From Dactylorhiza incarnata (Eukaryota > Streptophyta > Magnoliopsida > Asparagales > Orchidaceae): a DNA stretch of 64,000 nucleotides. The notes below the pieces were generated by a model. It was given only the letters and a program-made list of their open reading frames with translations. It was not told where the DNA came from and did no database searches. Position 1 is the stretch's first letter. Each line of letters begins with the position of its first letter. Position numbers and translations under genes: made by a program. Positions 19,343-33,614 of the stretch are shown here, piece after piece. The DNA lies in assembly GCA_033032865.1 (NCBI GenBank), contig JAWHQI010000328.1:930001-994000 (forward strand). Reading direction: 5' to 3'.

Positions 19343-22300
19343 TGTAAGATCTCTTTTCTCAAAACCCGTTCGGGTACATGAAAACTCGAACCTCTCCCGC
19401 ATCGCACGGTTGAGGTGGATCTTCGCCCAGAATTGATGCCTTGCGGTGCCACCAACACTCGGGTTGGCTAACCCCGCTCAACACCGACTCTGCCGGCTAT
19501 ACGATCATAAGTAAATATATACCAAAAATAAGTACAGAATTAAAGGCATGTCCACAAGTCACAACATCATATAGAATATAATGAAACAGAAATGTCCAAA
19601 AAGAGACAGTACAAGCAAAAGGGGGCTTAAGCCCGATACATATCCAAAATAAGTACTCTCTCTCTCTCTCTACAGCATGCGGAAACTACAAAACTCTCAA
19701 ATACTAAAATCTAACTATCTAATCATCAACCTGTGGCGTCGTGGTAGTACGCTGCATCCGCTGCTCAGGTCCTGCCGTCTCGTCCAGCTGCGCGCGGGAC
19801 AACTCCTTCTCCTCGGACTCCTGCGGTCACAACCAACCGTTAGTCATAAAGACTAAGTTGTTTTGTCCTCGCCTCCCTCCACGACTCCTAGGAACCGAGC
19901 GGGAGGGAGAAGCGGAGGACAAAAAGGGGTAAACAAGGAAAGAGGTGACATGGCACTAATCTAGCAAGTATAGGAAAAGCAGTAAAACTAGCTAGCAGTA
20001 TAGTGCAAATAAATGACAGTAAAGTAGAACATGAAGTAAACCAGTAAAAAAAATGCGGTGCAGTAAGTAAAACTAATCTACCATCACAGATTCGTACATT
20101 AACTTGTATGAACGCCCATACGACATATAAGTTAAGATGTCCAGGTAACCCATCATATAAAAGAGCCCATACTAATTTATATGATGGGGGTATGCTAATG
20201 TGTATGTTATATTATGCTATGCTTAAGATGACTTAATGTGTTTATGCAATGTGACTCACCCACACGACTCTATGCGCACAGACCTTTATAGTTCCCAATT
20301 TGTTTGAAAGGAAGCCAACCTTTCGGGTACCGACCGTCGTGGCTCACGGTGGCAGTGGATCGGGCACTCCACATCCTAGGCGGGTATGGTCACTACCAAG
20401 CCTAGACCTCATGTACGCCTCAACGCTAAGAACACAACAACGAAGCTCCTACGTACTCTTGCTGGAATCCACCAGACTTTAAGGTCGAGGTGGGTTATTA
20501 GGGATTGTCCTCCAGACCGCGGTACTTAACTTACCGCCCCTCTAAACCTCACCCTCACCTGAGTCAACATATTATCGTCGGTGACACGACTAGCCTAGTA
20601 CCGAAGACTCGCCACTAATTGCATAAGTAACAGGTGTTATCAAGTCCACCCGAGCCTCCGGCTCAGGGACTAACACACAAGCTGAACCAAACCATCTCCT
20701 CCTCGAAGGAGATCCATACTAGCTTGCAGACCTAATTAGGCTACTCTTACCTACAATTTAGTTAGTGATATGTTTAGGGTGAATCTTGGACTTCCCGCGG
20801 TATACCCCGTAAAGGGGCCCCCAACGGTACTATGGATTCAATGGGCTCAACCCCACCATCCTCCTTCTCAAGACAATTACTTTAATTGGTAATTAACATT
20901 TAGTTCACCCTCATTATTTCATATACATACAGTGACTTAGCTCAACACCCGTCCACCCAATTGGGTTGGACGTACCTCCACAACTCATACACTAACCCTA
21001 GCATAACCTCACAGCTAACCCTAGGTTTGACCCTCCTTGAATCATTGCGAGCTATAACTCAAATACTAAATGGTTATAACTTATAAACACTACTTAGGGG
21101 TCTGAATTGTCTAAAATTCAAAATTCTGTTTTTACTAATCGCAGACCACTAAGTTGAACTAACCTCAAACCTCATAAGGGAATCCTTATAAAAACTCATC
21201 ACCAAGGTCTGGGATAATTATCCTAGGCTCCTACTGACCTTAATAAGGTATGTTCCAATTTCCAGAATTTTCCATATTAATTTGGCATTTATTATTATTT
21301 AAAATAGTTAAGGCCTAAAGTCAAATTACACATGATATATCCTCAAAATATTTCTACATGCTACATGAAAATTATCAGTAAGGTAATGTTCCATATCAAG
21401 GTGGTTTACTAAGTTTCAAGACCATAGGATGTCATGTGGCCTACTAAATCATCATAGTTGTATAATTACCAAAATGCCACTATAATTAGGAAAAATAGTA
21501 TTTCTCATCTGAAAATTCTACAAAAATTACCAAGTATCCAAATGGTGGTCTAGAGTCCTCTGTCAAATGATTGTATCATTATCATATGATTTGACCGATT
21601 AAAATGATTTAACATCCAAGTGTAGTAATTACCAATTTCTACATGATGTACATGAAATACAAATCTACAGGCTTCCAAATAATTATCATGGGCATACATC
21701 AACATAAAATGACAGATAACCAAGTTTCATAATTTTTCCCACTGATTTGACATTTTAAAATGATTTAACATCCAAGGGTTGTAAATACCAATTTCTACAT
21801 TATGTACATGAAATACAAATCTACAGGCTTCCAAATAATTATCATGGGCATACATCAACTTAAAATGACAGATAACCAAGTTTCATAATTTTTCCCCATG
21901 ATTTGACATTTTTCAAAATTAAATTCCTCTAAGCTAGTAAGCACTTAAAAATTCCTCCACAAAGGATAACACTTCAATAAATCATAATAAAATTACCATA
22001 GCTTATTCTCATCCCAATTCAGCCACTGTTAAAGTTTCAAAGCCATACCAGGTCACAAGGCCATGTATTTTATTTAATTAAGGAAAAAGTGGCAATTTCA
22101 TTTATTAAGAGAAAAATACCCAAATGATTCCAAAAATTCTCATTAAATTATCTAAGCCATTTTATGCTCCTAGAAACATGACTACAAAGTTCTGAGCTAA
22201 GGCAAGGACATTTGGTACTATGTCCTTCACAAACCCTAACTTGCAACCTTAAGAGTTTACCCTTCGGGTTTTAGGACACCCCACCCTAATAGCTCCAAAT

Positions 22301-24231
22301 GCTCCATTAGGGGGTGTCACATGCAATTATATATCATTACCTACATAATCAATAGACTGGAGGAGGCCAACTCACTCAACTCCTCATATGTCCTAAACCC
22401 TAATTTGCCCCTTAAGGGCCCTCATTAGGGTTTCCCATTTTCCATATCAAATCAACTCCAAATGGAGTGAAAAATTAGTCAGGCACTACCCATGTACTAA
22501 AGAGCATGCTACCAAAATTTGGTGTCGTTTGGACTTCATATGCTCCAAAAATCAACATTATTTAAATATCTTAAATACCACAAAAACTATAGGTAAAAGT
22601 GCCCATCAAGGGCTGATCTTTGGGCAGAGGGTGCCCATATGGTATACATACCCATGGTTAAAATCTCAATTTCAAAGCTTGAGGGGTTTAGGCTAGGTAA
22701 TTATTTTAGTGGACTGACCTAGTGTAGGACCAGTCCTAGTAAAATAGCTCCCTAGGGAGCCGTGGGTCACCAAATGACTTGAACTCAAGCCCTAATGAAA
22801 TTCAAGACAAAGGACTACAACTTTCATGTTGGGCACTTTTTCTAACTCAGCCATTAAGAGCCCTTAATTAATTATAGAAGTGACTGGTTAAATAAAGACA
22901 GAAAATCTAATATAAAGCATTAATTAATTAGAGAAAATAGTGATGCGCACGATTCTTGGCGCAAATCTAACGGCAGCCGTCTCGTCTTCCTCCTCCAGCC
23001 AACGGCTGTGATTCAACTGCGGTGGGCGACTTTGCGAGCGAGATTCCCGGCGATCCAGCCACCACCACCGCCGGCCAACACCACCGGCACCTTCGTGGTG
23101 GTCGGGGCTACCATCCACCGACGACTGGCGGCCAGAGGCGGCGGTTTCTGGCGATCCCAGGCGTCCCAATTCGAGCCGAAATCCATGGAATTGAGGAATG
23201 GATTCAGGATCAATTGAGCCCGATCCTTCTTCGTTTTGTGATAGGAAGCTAGCATGGGGGGAGGGGAGGAGAAACGAACCGTGATTGGGGCGTGGCGGCG
23301 GATCCGGTGACGGTTCGCCATGGATTTGCTTTGCTCCAGCGACCCTGCTCCCGAGCTCGTTTCTCCGGCAATAGCTCTGCTTCAGGTGTCGTTCCCGACT
23401 GCTCTCTCCCTCCTGAAGGTGATGGTGTGTCTGGAATGAAGTGAAGAGGCCTCTATAGTTGGTTTTGAATTGAAGCCACCTCGGTTAGCCACCTTGCTGC
23501 CACCCTCCTGCAGCTGCTGGTCTCCTGCTTCCCTCTGGGTCAAGCCCAGACCCACAGCAATCAGGGTTGGCCCCTAAGCTGATTGGAGGTGGAGTGTATA
23601 GGGGGGTGTTAGCTTTTGCTTTCTCCTTTTGCTTTATGCTTTTTAACCACTTTTTGGTCCCCCTCTCATTTGACTAATCACACCATGGCTTGGGTTCAGT
23701 CCTAGGCTGATATGGGCAAGACCTAAGTCCATGAATAATGGTTAATTGATGGGTGTTGGGTTCCACTCAATTTAGGCTTGGAATTCACCTTAAAGGGCTA
23801 CGTTGACCATGGTTGACTTTGGTCAACAAGGTGAGTGGGTTGACTCCACTTGGGGGGGTCATGGGTCCCTTAACATCACCCAACATTGGTTGGTCCATGG
23901 TGGGGCCCCAATTGGTTCAATTTAAACAAAGGGTGTAGATTTGACCAAAATTGGGTAAAGTTTGACTTTGGTCAATTTCATGCAATTGGGTCCCACCCAA
24001 GTGCAATTTCCACCCTATTTGTCTCCCTTAGTGGTTAGGGCATCACATGTGAGGTCAATTTGGACAAATGATGATCAATTGGCCTAAGGGAGTGATATTG
24101 GACCATGTTGATTTTGTGCCCTTGGTGTGCACTTAGCACACTCCACTTGGCCCAAGGGCCCTAGTGGCCACTCTGCATACCACCCATGCCCTAATACCAA
24201 CTAGGGGTCTAGAAGGACTGGGGATGTTACA
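19343..24231 (-). repeat. Element G 3' LTR
   Basis: 4889 bp. It contains a tandem duplication of period 156 bp (about 21590-21910), a GC-rich part at 22940-23340, and GGTCAACC/TTGACC-rich sequence at 23810-24080. Short frames on both strands in the GC-rich part are not conserved as proteins between the two LTRs and are not called. Confidence 0.9.
21601..21912. repeat. 156-bp tandem duplication in G LTR
   Basis: AAAATGATTTAACATCCAAG recurs at 21601 and 21757, followed each time by the same about 150 bp, and a third partial start lies near 21900. The other LTR has it at 29800 and 29956, so the duplication predates insertion. Confidence 0.85.
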
Positions 24232-27200
24232 AATCCCAATAAACAAAAGAAGTATTTCGTCCTCGAAATTTAGGTTCGGGTCTACGGGTTGTAAGTACTT
24301 ATAAGAATAAAGAATTTCAAAGATGTTTAATTTGCACCTGAAGTGATGAGTTCCGGGAAACGTTGTTGCATGAAGTCCAATGGCACCCAGTTATGCTCCT
24401 CTTGCCCATGATTGAACTATAATAATCGGACATCAGAGTCTCCTTCCACGGAAGAACTCGGACCTCTACTATATGAGAACTCAAACTGGAGCAACAGTCT
24501 TTACCAAGATTTCTCATTGCACTTCCATTATTCCTTGCTACGATTGTCGGCAATATTCCTACCAGGGCTTTATTGAAGGTTTATTCCGCCGCTCAGACCA
24601 TCGTGTCACTAGTCACAATGCGGGTTCCACTTTTCTCCGTCCCGGTGATAAATAGGAATTAGACACTTCGAAATCAAAACAAGCTAACCAGGTGTGTGTG
24701 TTATCAAAATCACTACACCCCCTGGAGGAGGATCTATCTGTAACACCTAAGATCCTTCATAGTTAATTTATACTATCATGCTGTGCTAGATGGCACTGAA
24801 ATCCTTCGAGTTCAACTTAACTTCATAAGGTTATATTCACGAACCATGCTTACATAATACTCCGCTAAAAAAACCGATTAGCCATGGCGTGATCATTTAG
24901 CCAACCGTCATTGTCTATTCTGATTCTTCACTATACGACTCCCTTACATGTAGGTGTTCAGCACCACCTACACCAAGAGACTTTATCCCTTAACATATGA
25001 GGTCTCTGCTGATAAACCGTTTCCGACTCCGCGGATACAAGGTCAGGTTTATCAGCTACAAAATAATAGCATAAACCTTGATTACACTTGGGCCAGAGTC
25101 TCTTATGTCCTACGAACGTTACATGAGGTTAACGATTCCTCACGTTAACTAAATGTAGATATCCTCCATGTTTTTCTTTGAGGCACATAACGTCTGTAGT
25201 TTAAAATTGATGTTCGTGAAATGACTCCCAACTACTTTCCATATCCATTTGGTTCATAACTCACGAGGGTAAAACCCCTTTTTATCATGACATGTTTTGA
25301 CACAATTTGATTTCAACATGAAGGGTGTCTCATTAAAACCCATTAATCCTCGAGAAGTTTCACCATTTATATATGGAAATCAAACTTGTCTCCCATATTC
25401 TTGAATCTTCATAAATGTGATTAGAATTTTTGGAGAAATTGTAAGTTCTGGTTCTTAAGATCGGAGGATTGTATGTAATTATATATCTTCAATATACCAT
25501 TCGTCAAATTTCACTTTAGATTTCCAATATCGAGTGGGCTAAACTTCCAAAGTCAAGTGGTCTCATCTCACTTAAGCTATAAACTATGACTTAAAGGCTT
25601 CATCATAACGACCCTTCTCTTAGTTGTGTCGTCCAAAAAAAATTACGTCAATAAATATCATCAGGTAATATTAATAGTTTCAAGCGGGAGTTGATAGTAA
25701 CAGCACCTAACCATTTGTTTTAACTCTCAAATCCTCAACATTTTAATACATGATGGTCGTTGTCATTTTTCCCGTGATCCAAACATAGTAAGATCCTCCA
25801 CCTTAGCCCTAAATAGTTTTATCATCATATTATAAGATCCAAAGAGTCACCTTCCTAAGCTCTCTGGTTATGCATAAACCAACTCTAAGCGTAAAATGAT
25901 CTTAACTAAATTTACACCAAGGAGAGGGCTTGAATTTGAATTAAGAATACTATCTGAAAATTACCTTTGAAAGCCCTGAAGTGCAAGAAACTCTAGTTGT
26001 AATTTTCTTAACTTGCGAAAACTTGATTCCAATCTTCAAAATTTTACGATGTGACACATTTATCCCAAGCTACTAACCTGGCATTCTTCTTGTTTTCAGT
26101 ACTTGACTTAATCGAGACATTTGTTCGGACGTCAATGTTTATTAATTGTTCCGATAACTCTACAAATCGATGTCTTAAGGTTAAGAAGGTGTATTTACAA
26201 CAATACACTCGTAGGTATGTTACGATAAACTGATTATTTCTTATGGTCATGAGAACTTATAGCCCAGTCTTACTTCTATCCATTCTAAATCTTACTTGGT
26301 CTTGAACTGAATTTGCCGTTTATGACATTTTTCCCTTGTGACCGGTAAGAGCTTGATGACCAAACGTCCTTATAAACGACAAAACAACATTGCTTGGATC
26401 AGGAAGTTAGAGAAATTCCCTAACTTCTTAACCTGACCTTCTTGATTCCGAGAGTCTTATGCCCATACACTGGACAACCCTTTACGTATAACCAAATAAT
26501 TAACAAGTTAATCACTTTTGTCGACCTAGATTCAGCCTTGGAGTAATAAAATGAGTACACGCTCACTCTTAAAGTGTACCATTCACTTATCTTGCCAGTA
26601 TAACTATAGCGGTCACCACTTGGTATAACCAATCCCTGCTAATTAAGGTGAAGTAATTCTCCAAGGGTCTCAAACTCTAAGGAGGGTTGGTCCACAAACA
26701 AAAGTGTATGAATAAGATCTCGCCAATACCTGAGTGTCATTGAATACTCCAAACCCCGAGATTATTACGTAAACGTCACAACATTTTCCAAATAAAGCCT
26801 AGGGGCAATCCAAGTCGGTATTTTATTGGCCCAATAAACAAAAGGATAAGCCCCTACCGATTTGGGCTAAGTCTCTTCAATACTTCTACGGTATAATCAT
26901 CTTATATACGTACAGAAACTTTAGGGCATATATTCTCTGACTTGGTGTTCCACCCTGAGACATATTGCTATGATAAGACTTAGGCTCCCAATGTTATAAG
27001 TTATGCTAACTTTTCCGAGTTCCCTATATGATTAACTAGGCAAGGGGGGGCCTTTTCAAAAAAATTCAAATTCCAATTCGACCTCTGGTATTTTATGGTG
27101 GTTGCCTCAACGTACTATAAAGGGAAGTATCAAGTTATGGTAAGGGAGTTATGCTTATGGGTCTTCTATTACTCTAAAAGAAGGCTACAGACACCCGATC

Positions 27201-27542
27201 TCCTCGAGATGGTCCTACCACTTGGTAGTAAAGCGTAATCTTTAGCGTGAAAGTCTCAACGTCTAGACTTATACTAACTTCTTCCCTTGGTTACGTTGGG
27301 TATCCTTAACCTTCAACCAAATCTAGACCCAAGGTCGCTCTTTAGACTAGGATGCGTCACTAAATTGTATAAGTAAGTCAAAATTTGACCTAACTTGTTG
27401 CTTAGTGGACTGTTTTATGTGATTTCATACATGGGCACACCATAGCTTCCGCTGCATAGTTTGTCCGCAAACTACACTCGAGCGGGGTGACCCAATATGT
27501 TATGGACTGTTCTCTTATGATCGTTCGTTCTTTGATACCATT
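24232..27542 (-). other. Element G internal region, non-coding
   Basis: 3.3 kb with no gag, protease, RT or integrase motif on either strand. The short frames present (60-80 codons) show no family resemblance. The left end (24232-24290) keeps the purine-rich 3' end signature; the right end keeps the PBS. It is treated as a pol-less core. Confidence 0.7.
27527..27540 (-). other. Element G primer-binding site (tRNA-iMet)
   Basis: On the minus strand TGGTATCAAAGAAC follows the 5' LTR end TTACA after two bases. TGGTATCA is the usual complement of initiator-Met tRNA, shared with A, B, J and K. Confidence 0.8.
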
Positions 27543-30500
27543 TGTAAGATCTCTTTTCTCAAAACCCGTTCGGGTACATGAAAACTCGAACCTCTCCCGC
27601 ATCGCATGGTTGAGGTGGATCTTCGCCCAGAATCGCTGCCTTACGGTGCCACCAACACTCGGGTTGGCTAACCCCGCTCAGCACCGACTCTGCTGGCTAT
27701 ACGATCATAAGTAAATATATGCCAAAAATAAGTACAGAATTAAAGGCATGTCCATAAGTCACAACATCATATAGAATATAATGAAACAGAAATGTCCAAA
27801 AAGAGACAGTACAAGCAAAAGGGGGCTTAAGCCCGATACATATCCAAAATAAGTACTCTCTCGATCTCTCTACAGCATGCGGAAACTACAAAACTCTCAA
27901 ATACTAAAATCTAACTATCTAATCATCAACCTGTGGCATCGTGGTAGTACGCTGCATCCGCTGCTCAGGTCCTGCCATCTCATCCAGCTGCGCGCGGGAC
28001 AACTCCGTCTCCTCAGACTCCTGCGATCACAACCAACCGTTAGTCATAAAGACTAAGTCGTTTTATCCTCGCCTCCCTCCACGACTCCTAGGAATCGAGC
28101 GGGAGGGAGAAGTGGAGGACAACAAGGGGTAAACAAGGAAAGAGGTGACATGGCACTAATCTAGCAAGTATAGGAAAAGCAGTAAAACTAGCTAGCAGTA
28201 TAGTTTCAAATAAATGATAGTAAAGTAGAGCATGAAGTAAACCAGTAATAAAAATGCGGTGCAGTAAGTAAAACTAATCTACCATCACAGATTCGTACCT
28301 TAACTTATATGAACGCTCATACGACATATAAGTTAAGATGTCCAGGTAGCCCATCATATAAAAGAGCCCATACTAATTTATATGATGGGGGTATGCTAAT
28401 GTGTAAGTTATGATATGCTATGCTTAAGATGACTTAATGTGTTTATGCAATGTGACTCACCCACACGACTCTATGCGCACAGACCTTTATAGTTCCCAAT
28501 TTGTTTGAAAGGAAGCCAACCTTTCGGGTACCGACCGTTGTGGCTCACGGTGGCAGTGGATCGGGCACTCCACATCCTAGGCGGGTATGGTCACTACCAT
28601 GCCTAGACCTCATGTACGCCTCAACGTTAAGAACACAAGAACGGAGCTCCTGCGTACTCTTGCTGGAATCCACCAGACTTTAAGGTCGGGGTGGGTTATT
28701 AGGGATTGTCCTCCAGACCGCGGTACTTAACATACCGGCCCTCTAAACCTCACCCTCACCTGAGTCAACGTACTATCGTCGGTGACACGACTAGCCTAGT
28801 ACCGAAGACTCGCCACTAATTGCATAAGTAATAGGTGTTATCAAGTCCACCCGAGCCTCCGGCTCAGGGACTAACACACAAGCTGAACCAAACCATCTCC
28901 TCCTCGAAGGAGATCCATACTATCTTGCTGACCTAATCAGGCTACTCTTGCCTATAATTTAGTTAGTGATATATTTAGGGTGAATCTTGGACTTCCCGCG
29001 GTATACCCCGTAAAGGGGCCCCAACGGTACTATGGATTCAATGGGCTCAATCCCACCATCCTCCTTCTCAAGACAATTACTTTAATTGGTGATTAACATT
29101 TAGTTCACCCTCATTATTTCATATACTTACAGTGACTTAGCTCAACACCCATCCACCCAATTGGGTTGGACGTACCTCCAAAACTCATACACTAACCCTA
29201 GCATAACCTCACAGCTAACCCTAGGTTTGACCCTCCTTGAATCATTGCGAGCTATAACTCAAATACTAAACGGTTATAACTTCTAAACACTACTTAGGGG
29301 TCTGAATTGTCTAAAATTCAAAATTCTATTTTTACTAACGCAGACCACTAAGTTGAACTAACCTCAAACCTCATAAGGGAATCCTTATAAAAACTCATCA
29401 CCAAGGTCTGGAATAATTATCCTAGGCTCCTACTGACCTTAATAAGGTATGTTCCAATTTTCATAATTTTCCATATTAATTTTGCATTTATTATTATTTA
29501 AAGTAGTTAAGGCCTTAAGTCAAATTACACATGATCTATCCTCAAAATGCTTCTACATGCTACATGAAAATTATCAGTAAGGTAATGTTCCATATCAAGG
29601 TGGTTTACTGAGTTTCAAAACCATAGGATATCATGTGGCCTACTAAATCATCATAGTTGTATAATTACCAAAATGCCCCTATAATTAGGAAAAATAGTAT
29701 TTCTCATCTGAAAATTCTACAAAAATTACCAAGTGTCCAAATGGTGGTCTAGAGTCCTCTGCCAAATTATTGTATCATTATCATATGATTTGACGGATTA
29801 AAATGATTTAACATCCAAGTGTAGTAATTACCAATTTCTACATGATGTACATGAAATACAAATCTACAGGCTTCCAAATAATTATCATGGGCATAAATCA
29901 ACATAAAATGACAGATAACCAAGTTTCATAATTTTGCCCAATGATTTGACATTTTAAAATGATTTAACATCCAAGGGTTGTAAATACCAATTTCTACATT
30001 ATGTACATGAAATACAAATCTACAGGCTTCCAAATAATTATCATGGGCATACATCAACTTAAAATGACAGATAACCAAGTTTCATAATTTTTCCCAATGA
30101 TTTGACATTTTTCAAAATTAAATTCCTCTAAGCTAGTAAGCACTTAAAAATTCCTCCACAAGGGATAACACTTCAATAAATCATAATAAAATTACCATAG
30201 CCTATTCTCATCCCAATTCAGCCACTGTTAAAGTTTCAAAGCCATACCAGGTAACAAGGCCATGCATTTTATTTATTTAAGGAAAAAGTGGCAATTTTAT
30301 TTATTAAGAGAAAAATACCCAAATGATTCCAAAACTTCCCATTAAATTATCTAAGCCATTTTATGCTCCTAGAAACATGACTACAAAGTTCTGAGCTAAG
30401 GCAAAGACATTTGGTCTAATGTCCTTCACAAACCCTAACTTGCAACCTTAAGGTTTTACCTTTAGGGTTTTAGGACACCCCACCCTAATGGCTCCAAATG

Positions 30501-32429
30501 CTCTATTAGGGGGTGTCACATGCAATTATATATCATTACCTACATAATCAACAGACTGGAGGAGGCCAACTCACTCAACTCCTCATATGGCCTAAACCCT
30601 AATTTGCCCCTTAAGGGCCCTCATTAGGGTTTCCCATTTTCCATATCAAATCATCTCCAAATGGAGTGAAAAATTAGTCAGGCACTACTCATGTACTAAA
30701 GAGCATGCTACCAAAATTTGGTGTCGTTTGGACTTCATATGCTCCAAAAATCAACATTATTTAAATATCTTAAATACCACAAAAACTATAGGTAAAACTG
30801 CCCATCAAGGGCTGATCTTTGGGCAGAGGGTGCCCCTATGGTATACATACCCATGGTTAAAATCTCAGCTTCAAAGCTTGAGGGGTTTAGGCTAGGTAAT
30901 TATTTTAGTGGACTGACCTAGTGTAGGACCAGTCCTAGTAAAACAGCTCCCTAGGGAGCTGTGGGTCACCAAATGACTTGAACTCAAGCCCTAATAAAAT
31001 TCAAGACCAAGGACTACAACTTTCATGTTGGGCACTTTTTCTAATCCAGCCATTAAGAGCCCTTAATTAATTATAGAAGTGACTGGTTAAATAAAGACAG
31101 AAAATCTAATATAAAGAATTAATTAATTAGAGAAAATAGTGATGTGCACGAATCTTGGCGCAAATCTAACGGCAGCCGGCTCGTCTTCCTCCTTCAGCCA
31201 ACGGCTGTGATTCAACCACGCTGGGCGACTTTGCGAGCGAGATTCCCGGCGATCCAGCCACCACCACCGCCGGCCAACACCACCGACACCTTCATGGTGG
31301 TCGGGGCTACCATCCACCGACGACTGGCGGCCGGAGGCGGCGGTTTCCGGCGATCCCAGGCATCCCGATTCGAGCCGAAATCCATGGAATTGAGGAATGG
31401 ATTCTGGCTCAATTGATCTCGATCCTTCTTCGTTTTGTGATAGTAAGCTAGCATGGGGGAGGGGAGGAGAAACGAACCGTGATTGGAGCGTGCCGGCGGC
31501 TCCGGCGATGGTTCGCCATGGATTTGCTTTGCTCCGGCGACCCTGCTCCCGAACTCATTTCTCCGGCAATAGCTCTGCTACAGGTGCCATTCCCGACTAC
31601 TCTCTCCCTCCTGAAGGTGATGGTGTGTCTGGAATGAAGTGAAGAGGCCTCTATAGTTGGTTTTGAATTGAAGCCACCTCGGTTAGCCACCTTGCTGCCA
31701 CCCTCCTGCAGCTGCTGGTCTCCTGCTTCCCTCTGGGTCAAGCCCAGACCCACAGCAATTAGGGTTGGCCCCTAGGCTGATTTGTGGTGGAGTGTAGAGG
31801 GGGGTGTTAGTTTTTGCTTTCTCCTTTTGCTTTATGCTTTTTAACCACTTTTTGGTCCCCCTCTCATTTGACTAATCACACCATGGCTTTGGTTCAGTCC
31901 TAGGCTGATATGGACAAGACCTAAGTCCATGAATAATGGTTAATTGATGGGTGTTGGGTTCCACTCAATTTAGGCTTGGAATTCACCTTAAAGGGCTAGG
32001 TTGACCATGGTTGACTTTGGTCAACAAGGTGAGTAGGTTGACCCCACTTGGGGGGGTCATGGGTACCTTAACATCACCCAACATTGGTTGGTCCATGGTG
32101 GGGCCCCAATTGGTTCAATTTAAACAAAGGGTGTAGATTTGACCAAAATTGGGTAAAGTTTGACTTTGGTCAATTTCATGCAATTGGGTCCCACCCAAGT
32201 GCAATTTCCACCCTATTGGTCTCCCTTAGTGGTTAGGGCATCACATGTGAGGTCAATTTGGACAAATGAGGATCAATTGGCCTAAGGGAGTGATATTGGA
32301 CCATGTTGATTTTGTGTCCTTGGTGTGCACTTAGCACACTCCACTTGGCCCAAGGGCCCTAGTGGCCACTCTGCACACCACCCATGCCCTAATACCAACT
32401 AGGGGTCTAGAAGGACTGGGGATGTTACA
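27543..32429 (-). repeat. Element G 5' LTR
   Basis: 4887 bp, colinear with 19343-24231. Differences are mostly transitions plus a few 1-2 bp indels. It abuts TSD AAAAA at 32430-32434. Confidence 0.9.
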
Positions 32430-32434
32430 AAAAA

Positions 32435-32719
32435 GCTCATGCAATAAAATCCCACTGCAGAGTCTATTAAAGAATCTATTTGAGGCAATGGGTAGCAATC
32501 TTTAGGGCAAGCTTTATTAAGTTTGGTGAAGTCTACACACATCCGCCACTTTCCACCAGCTTTTTTAACCATCACTACATTTGATACCAACTCAGGGTAT
32601 TGAATCTCCTGAACAAGTTTAGCCTTTTACAATTTCTCCACCTCCTCCCGGATCAGCTGAGCGAGAGTCTCTGCCACAGCTCTTTTTTTTTTGCTTGATT
32701 GAGGTGAAGTTAGGATCGA
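32435..32719 (-). pseudogene. Gypsy RT, fingers part (element H)
   Basis: Minus strand. It shows LNIDPNFTSIKQKK near 32690, then a T11 run at about 32684-32694 with a frameshift, then EIQYPE, SNVVMVKKAGGKWRMCVDF, LNKACPKDCYPLPQID and LIDSAVGF, the N-terminal RT block of plant Gypsy elements. It is split from its neighbours by B (right) and G (left). Confidence 0.8.
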
Positions 32720-33009
32720 TGTTGGGAATATTGCCCTCAATGTTCCCTTGATTTGAAGAGGCATCACTCACAATGTTAAGTACAAGATGTATTTGATGTA
32801 GCCACATGTTTGTAAGATATACAGGCTAAGGTGACTCAAGAGGAAGGGCCAATCATGCCCTTAGATGAGGAGAATTCATCTACAAGGAGATGAAGATTTG
32901 TCTCAGCAGAACCGCTGAGACGAACGGTCAAAACCGCTGAGACGAGCCCACTATCTCAGCGGATCCGCTGAGACGGGAAAGGAGCAGCGTGCAGATTAGA
33001 AAGAATGGC

Positions 33010-33500
33010 GTGTTCGTCGAACGCAGAGAGCCATTCGTCGAATGCATAACTCAGTTCGTCGACCGCTGAGATGAGACCAGAGAAGGAGCCGCTGAGAAGG
33101 CACAAAGGGCATGTTCGTCGAACGCAGAGAGCTATTCGTCGAACGCATAACACAGTTCGTCGACCGCTGAGACGAGATAGAAGAAATAGCTAATAATTGG
33201 CATGTTCGTCGAACGCAGAACACAGTTCGTCGAACGCTGAGACGAGATAGAAGAATCAGATGAGATCTGGCGTGTTCGTCTCACTCAGAAGGCAGTTCGT
33301 CAAACGCAGACAGAAAGGAAGAAACAGCTGAGAGCTGGCATGTTCGTCGAACTCAGAAGGATGATCGTCGAACACAGAGACAAGCCAGATCGTCGAACGC
33401 AGAGACAAGGCAGATCGTCGAACGCAGAGTTTGGCAAGATCGTCGAACGCAGAGTGTCGTTCGTCGAATGCAGAGTTTGGCAAGATCGTCGAACGCAGAT
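33010..33500 (+). repeat. TTCGTCGAACGCAGA array in B 5' LTR
   Basis: About 17 units with the core TTCGTCGAA or ATCGTCGAA plus CGCAGA, spaced mostly 20-40 bp. The 3' LTR carries the homologous array at 46860-47430 with a different copy number in its second half. Confidence 0.9.
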
Positions 33501-33606
33501 TGCGTGTTCTGCCCGTGGCGCAAGTTGCAGAAAAGTTGTGTGGGGTCCACCAGTTTCTCCCATTCTTCTCATAAGGTCGGCTAAGAGCCGTTGAAGATCA
33601 GAGATG

Positions 33607-33614
33607 TATAAAAG
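33607..33614 (+). promoter_or_regulatory. TATA box of B 5' LTR
   Basis: TATAAAAG about 100 bp after the palindrome array; the 3' LTR copy is at 47533-47540. Confidence 0.6.

Larger units (their letters stand above)
19343..32429 (-). mobile_element. Element G: large non-coding retrotransposon (LARD-type)
   Basis: 13,087 bp, LTRs 19343-24231 and 27543-32429 (4889 and 4887 bp), internal region only 3.3 kb, TSD AAAAA at 19338-19342 and 32430-32434. On the minus strand the LTR starts TGTAACATCCCC and ends GATCTTACA. The PBS at 27527-27540 (minus TGGTATCAAAGAAC) matches initiator-Met tRNA. The internal end contains CGAGGACGAAAT (minus, near 24260), a hallmark of chromovirus Del/Tekay 3' ends. No gag or pol is recognisable. 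The proportions (LTR above 4.4 kb, 3.5-kb core) match the LARD class described in grasses. LTR divergence is visible throughout, so it is older than F or D. Confidence 0.85.

Noticed and set aside
22924..23321. Gly/Pro/Arg-rich frames in G's LTR, on both strands
   Set aside because: GC-rich non-coding LTR; frames differ between the two LTRs by stops and indels.
31123..31753. Equivalent frames in G's other LTR
   Set aside because: Same reason as for 22924-23321; no family resemblance.
33010..33500. CRISPR array (short repeats at near-regular spacing)
   Set aside because: Repeats are too short, spacing is irregular, spacers are themselves repetitive and no cas gene exists; it lies in an LTR of a eukaryotic element.
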